A DNA stretch of 64,000 bases, from positions 62,001-126,000 of the forward strand of contig NZ_QGTJ01000006.1 of the NCBI RefSeq assembly GCF_003182095.1, in the 5' to 3' direction. The position numbers were made by a program, and so were the translations under genes. Source of the DNA: Plasticicumulans acidivorans (lineage in GTDB: Bacteria > Pseudomonadota > Gammaproteobacteria > Competibacterales > Competibacteraceae). The notes beneath the pieces are model-generated. The model saw only the letters and a list, made by a program, of their open reading frames with translations. It did no database searches and was not told the DNA's origin. This document shows positions 61,535 through 64,000 of the stretch, one piece after another; position 1 is the first letter of the stretch; every line of letters starts with the position of its first letter.

Positions 61535-63721
61535 ATGCCATCCGCAATCCGCCGCTGCCTGTTGCTGAGCCCCTGCCTCGCGGCCGCTGTCCAGGCCGGG
61601 GAGCTGGATCAGAACCGAGCTATTGATACCGCCAAAGCCGCGCTCGACAGCCTCTACGCCACGCTTGGGCCGTGGGGAACCGGGCTGCTGCTGCTCGTGC
61701 TGATCGCAGCGCTCGCCTTCGTCTGCTGGTACTACCTCAAGACCGACAAAGACCCGGTGCACGGGGTCAGTTTTGGTGATGGGGCGAAAGTAGAGACGGG
61801 CGGCGGCGGCGTCATCGGCCGGGTGCATGACGGTGCGGTGGTGACGCATGGTCCGGTGACCGCCCCTGTGTCATCGATCCATAACAGCCCGCATGCTCAG
61901 CTCACGATCAACCAGCGCGATCCGCTCGATCGCCAGACCATTGAGCTGTTGCAGCGCCAACTGGGTGACAACCAGGAAGCGCTGACCCGTGCGCAAGCCG
62001 AACTGAACGCCGCCCGTGAAGAACTGGCCGCGCGCAGTCAAAACGATCGCCGCGCCGAGGAAGCTCTACGGGCGATGCAGGCGGGCGATGGCCAGCGGGC
62101 GGCCGCTCTGTTTGCCGAGGATGAAGCCAAGCAGGCCGCCGCTGGCCGCGCGGCCCTGCACAAGGCGGCCACCGCCGCCAAATATCAAGGCGCCCTCGCT
62201 TTGACCCGCAGTGTCGAGACAGCGCTGGCCCATTACCGGCAAGCGCTCGAATACGTGCCGGATGATGTCGAAGCGCTGTGGTGGGTCGGCACGCTGGCGC
62301 TGCAGACGGGTGATACAGCGCTGGCCCGGCGCAGTTTCGAAGCAGCAATCCGCGTGACAGTCGCTGACAGCCGTGAGCGGGCGGCGATGTTGGATGGACT
62401 CGGCGAGGTGGCCCTGGCGCAAGGCGATCTGAGCGCCGCGCGGCAGGCGTATGCGGACAGCCTCGACATCGCCCGGCGTCTGGCCGAGCGCGACGGCAGC
62501 AACAGCGAGTGGCAGCGCGACCTGTCGGTGAGCTGGGAGAAGCGCGGCGACGTGGCCCTGGCGCAAGGCGATCTGAGCGCGGCGCGGCAGGCGTATGCGG
62601 ACAGTCTCGACATCCGCCGACGCCTGGCCGAGCGCGATGGCAGCAACAGCGAGTGGCAGCGCGACCTGTCGGTGAGCTGGGAGAAGCGCGGCGACGTGGC
62701 CCTGGCGCAAGGCGATCTGGGCGCGGCGCGGCAGGCGTATGCGGACAGCCTCGCTATCCGCCGGCGTCTGACCGAGCGCGACGGCAGCAACAGCGAGTGG
62801 CAGCGCGACCTGTCGGTGAGCTTGATTAAGCTCGGCGACGTGGCCCTGGCGCAGGGTGATCTGAGCGCGGCGCGGCAGGCGTATGCGGATGGCCTCGCTA
62901 TCCGCCGACGCCTGGCCGAGCGCGACGGCAGCAACAGCCAGTGGCAGCGCGACCTCTGGGTGAGCTGGATCAAGCTCGGCGAGGTGGCCCAGGCGCAAGG
63001 CGATCTGAGCGCGGCGCGGCAGGCGTATGCGGACAGCCTCGACATCGCCCGGCGTCTGGCCGAGCGCGACGGCAGCAACAGCCGGTGGCAGCGCGACCTG
63101 TCGTTGAGCTGGAACAAGCTCGGCGACGTAGCCCTGGCGCAAGGCGATCTGAGCGCCGCGCGGCAGGCGTATGCGGACAGCCTCGGCATCGCCCGGCGCC
63201 TGGCCGAGCGCGACGGCAGCAACAGCCAGTGGCAGCGTGACCTGTCGGTGAGCTGGGAGAGGCTCGGCGACGTGGCCCTGGCGCAAAGCGATCTGAGCGC
63301 GGCGCGGCAGGCGTATGCGGACGGCCTCGCTATCCGCCGGCGTCTGACCGAGCGTGACGGCAGCCACAGCGAGTGGCAGCGCGACCTGTCGGTGAGCTTG
63401 ATTAAGCTCGGCGACGTGGCCCTGGTGCAGGGTGATCTGAGCGCGGCGCGGCAGGCGTATGCGGACGGCCTCGACATCGTCCGGCGTCTGACCGAGCGCG
63501 ACGGCAGCCACAGCGAGTGGCAGCGCGATCTCACGGTCAGCTGCGTCAAACTCGGTGAGGTCGCGCGGCAGGCCGGCGACGTGGCGGAGGCTCGCCAGCA
63601 CTGGCTCGAAGCCCAACGCATCAACGCGGCGCTGCGTGCGCGGCAGCCGGAGCATCCGCAGTGGCGTGAGGATGGTGAGCTGCTCGCGCAGGCGTTGGCG
63701 GAGCTCGACGCAAAGCCGTAG
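61535..63721 (+). CDS. Membrane-anchored TPR protein with near-identical repeats
   Basis: A 728-residue protein. A signal-like N-terminus (residues 1-22) is followed by one membrane helix (about 49-66: GLLLLVLIAALAFVCWYY), a short glycine/valine-rich linker (VETGGGGVIGRVHDGAVVTHG) and a coiled coil (about 130-175). Residues 295-678 are eight 48-residue TPR units with the core GDLSAARQAYADSLDIARRL, then a divergent ninth. Similar units are frequent in large proteins of Gammaproteobacteria and cyanobacteria. It may be a scaffold; no enzyme domain is visible. The ATG at 61535 is a plausible start. Confidence 0.82.
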   Translation: MPSAIRRCLLLSPCLAAAVQAGELDQNRAIDTAKAALDSLYATLGPWGTGLLLLVLIAALAFVCWYYLKTDKDPVHGVSFGDGAKVETGGGGVIGRVHDGAVVTHGPVTAPVSSIHNSPHAQLTINQRDPLDRQTIELLQRQLGDNQEALTRAQAELNAAREELAARSQNDRRAEEALRAMQAGDGQRAAALFAEDEAKQAAAGRAALHKAATAAKYQGALALTRSVETALAHYRQALEYVPDDVEALWWVGTLALQTGDTALARRSFEAAIRVTVADSRERAAMLDGLGEVALAQGDLSAARQAYADSLDIARRLAERDGSNSEWQRDLSVSWEKRGDVALAQGDLSAARQAYADSLDIRRRLAERDGSNSEWQRDLSVSWEKRGDVALAQGDLGAARQAYADSLAIRRRLTERDGSNSEWQRDLSVSLIKLGDVALAQGDLSAARQAYADGLAIRRRLAERDGSNSQWQRDLWVSWIKLGEVAQAQGDLSAARQAYADSLDIARRLAERDGSNSRWQRDLSLSWNKLGDVALAQGDLSAARQAYADSLGIARRLAERDGSNSQWQRDLSVSWERLGDVALAQSDLSAARQAYADGLAIRRRLTERDGSHSEWQRDLSVSLIKLGDVALVQGDLSAARQAYADGLDIVRRLTERDGSHSEWQRDLTVSCVKLGEVARQAGDVAEARQHWLEAQRINAALRARQPEHPQWREDGELLAQALAELDAKP
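62417..63568 (+). repeat. Eight tandem 144-bp repeats inside the TPR gene
   Basis: Eight copies of a 144-bp unit, mostly identical at DNA level, including silent positions. Examples are GCGCAAGGCGATCTGAGCGC at 62417 and 62561, exactly 144 apart. Variation clusters at a few codons (Asp/Ala-Ile-Ala/Arg, Trp/Leu-Glu/Ile-Lys). The near-identity suggests recent expansion or gene conversion. Confidence 0.92.
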
Positions 63722-63725
63722 GGCT

Positions 63726-64000
63726 TCAGCCGTTGCCGATTTCGTCGAGCGCTTCGATCAGTACTGTTGCGGGGTCGATGCCGGCGATTTCGGTCTGCAG
63801 TGCCTGCAGGGCCTGTTCGCGGGCGGGGTTGGTGGTGAGCATGGCGTCGAGGGCCTGCTCGACGCGGTCGCGGTTGATGCGGTCGCCGCGCACGCTGCGC
63901 AGGACGCCGCGGCGCTCGAAGGCGGCGCAGTTGAGAAACTGATCGAGGTTGCCGGGCACGGCGATGCCCGGGCGGCCGGCGGCAGCGGCGATGGCGGTCA
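63726..64000 (-). CDS. Glycosyltransferase-like protein, C-terminal end only
   Basis: The final 91 residues of a gene that begins outside the window. Visible sequence includes AIAAAAGRPGIAVPGNLDQFLNCAAFERRGVL, shown as landmarks GRPGIAVPGNLDQFLN and AAFERRGVLR. The pattern G-x-P-x-x-x-x-P-x-x-x-D-Q-x-x-N followed by a helical tail is that of GT-B glycosyltransferases of the UDP-glucuronosyl/MurG-like type. Assignment to a particular family is not possible. A GTG at 63959 is not the true start. Confidence 0.6.
   Translation of the reverse strand, partial: TAIAAAAGRPGIAVPGNLDQFLNCAAFERRGVLRSVRGDRINRDRVEQALDAMLTTNPAREQALQALQTEIAGIDPATVLIEALDEIGNG

Noticed and set aside
62417-63568. CRISPR-like periodicity
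   Set aside because: The 144-bp units are continuous coding sequence without alternating spacers; no cas genes are present.
62066-63655. Minus-strand repeat-containing frames opposite the TPR gene
   Set aside because: They mirror the 144-bp repeats of the plus-strand gene, which has the signal peptide, membrane helix and TPR pattern.

Overview
The window is high-GC chromosomal DNA, densely packed on both strands, from a Gram-negative bacterium. DapC of the gammaproteobacterial type, PdxH, RoxA/YcfD, AidB, a DUF2789 protein, a PA3496-family protein and a periplasmic MsrP all point to Gammaproteobacteria. The lineage is uncertain; a high-GC group outside the enterics, such as Nevskiales/Xanthomonadales or relatives of Competibacter/Plasticicumulans, would fit. 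I saw no tRNA, rRNA, CRISPR array, replication origin or intact insertion sequence.

Layout. 1-4230: an ArgD/AstC-type aminotransferase (cut by the window edge) divergent from a basic-amino-acid ABC importer (ATPase, binding protein, two permeases), then a YffB/ArsC-like protein. 4244-6318: lysine/diaminopimelate genes dapD and dapC. 6481-12975: housekeeping genes (L,D-transpeptidase lipoprotein, YihY, pdxH, DUF2789, roxA, purB, HIT protein, NifX-like protein). 13060-18420: an ABC-2 permease without an ATPase, a quinone-reductase-like flavoprotein, an unrecognised 312-residue protein, a fusion remnant of a lipid kinase and a metallophosphoesterase, a PAP2 phosphatase and an HcaT-like MFS transporter. 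18495-23989: a complete dipeptide importer dppABCDF, followed by an HdfR-like LysR regulator. 25310-30369: msrP, a large MscK/MscM-type channel and a DUF815 ATPase.

The most unusual region is 30680-37851, five co-directional genes: a two-partner-secretion outer-membrane transporter (TpsB), a Crp/Fnr regulator, an exported TPR-CHAT (caspase-fold) protein, a CHASE2-adenylyl cyclase and a DUF928 protein. The last three overlap by 4 bp. No TpsA exoprotein is present. The cluster looks like a self-contained envelope module with its own cyclic-nucleotide producer and receptor.

37862-44492: a FixL/FixJ-like two-component system divergent from a carboxylate-activation block (SatP-type acetate transporter, ECHDC3-like enoyl-CoA hydratase, acyl-CoA ligase). 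44963-49604: moaA, a PEP-CTERM protein whose 3' end overlaps moaA antisense, a small unknown gene, catalase and a periplasmic DsrE protein. 50133-52477: three unusual genes, namely a cofactor-free HOD/QDO-type dioxygenase relative, a DUF6928-like protein and a small protein with a possible clan-CD His/Cys dyad. 52482-58790: aidB, tandem duplicated membrane proteins, an EamA transporter with a histidine-rich tail, a DHFR-like reductase and a DUF1932 dehydrogenase.

58791-59681 is a mosaic with an IS630 transposase remnant, a small lower-GC ORF and an attC-like site, directly before a Tat-exported class A beta-lactamase. The window ends with an unrecognised protein, a TPR protein carrying eight near-identical 144-bp repeats, and the 3' end of a glycosyltransferase-like gene.
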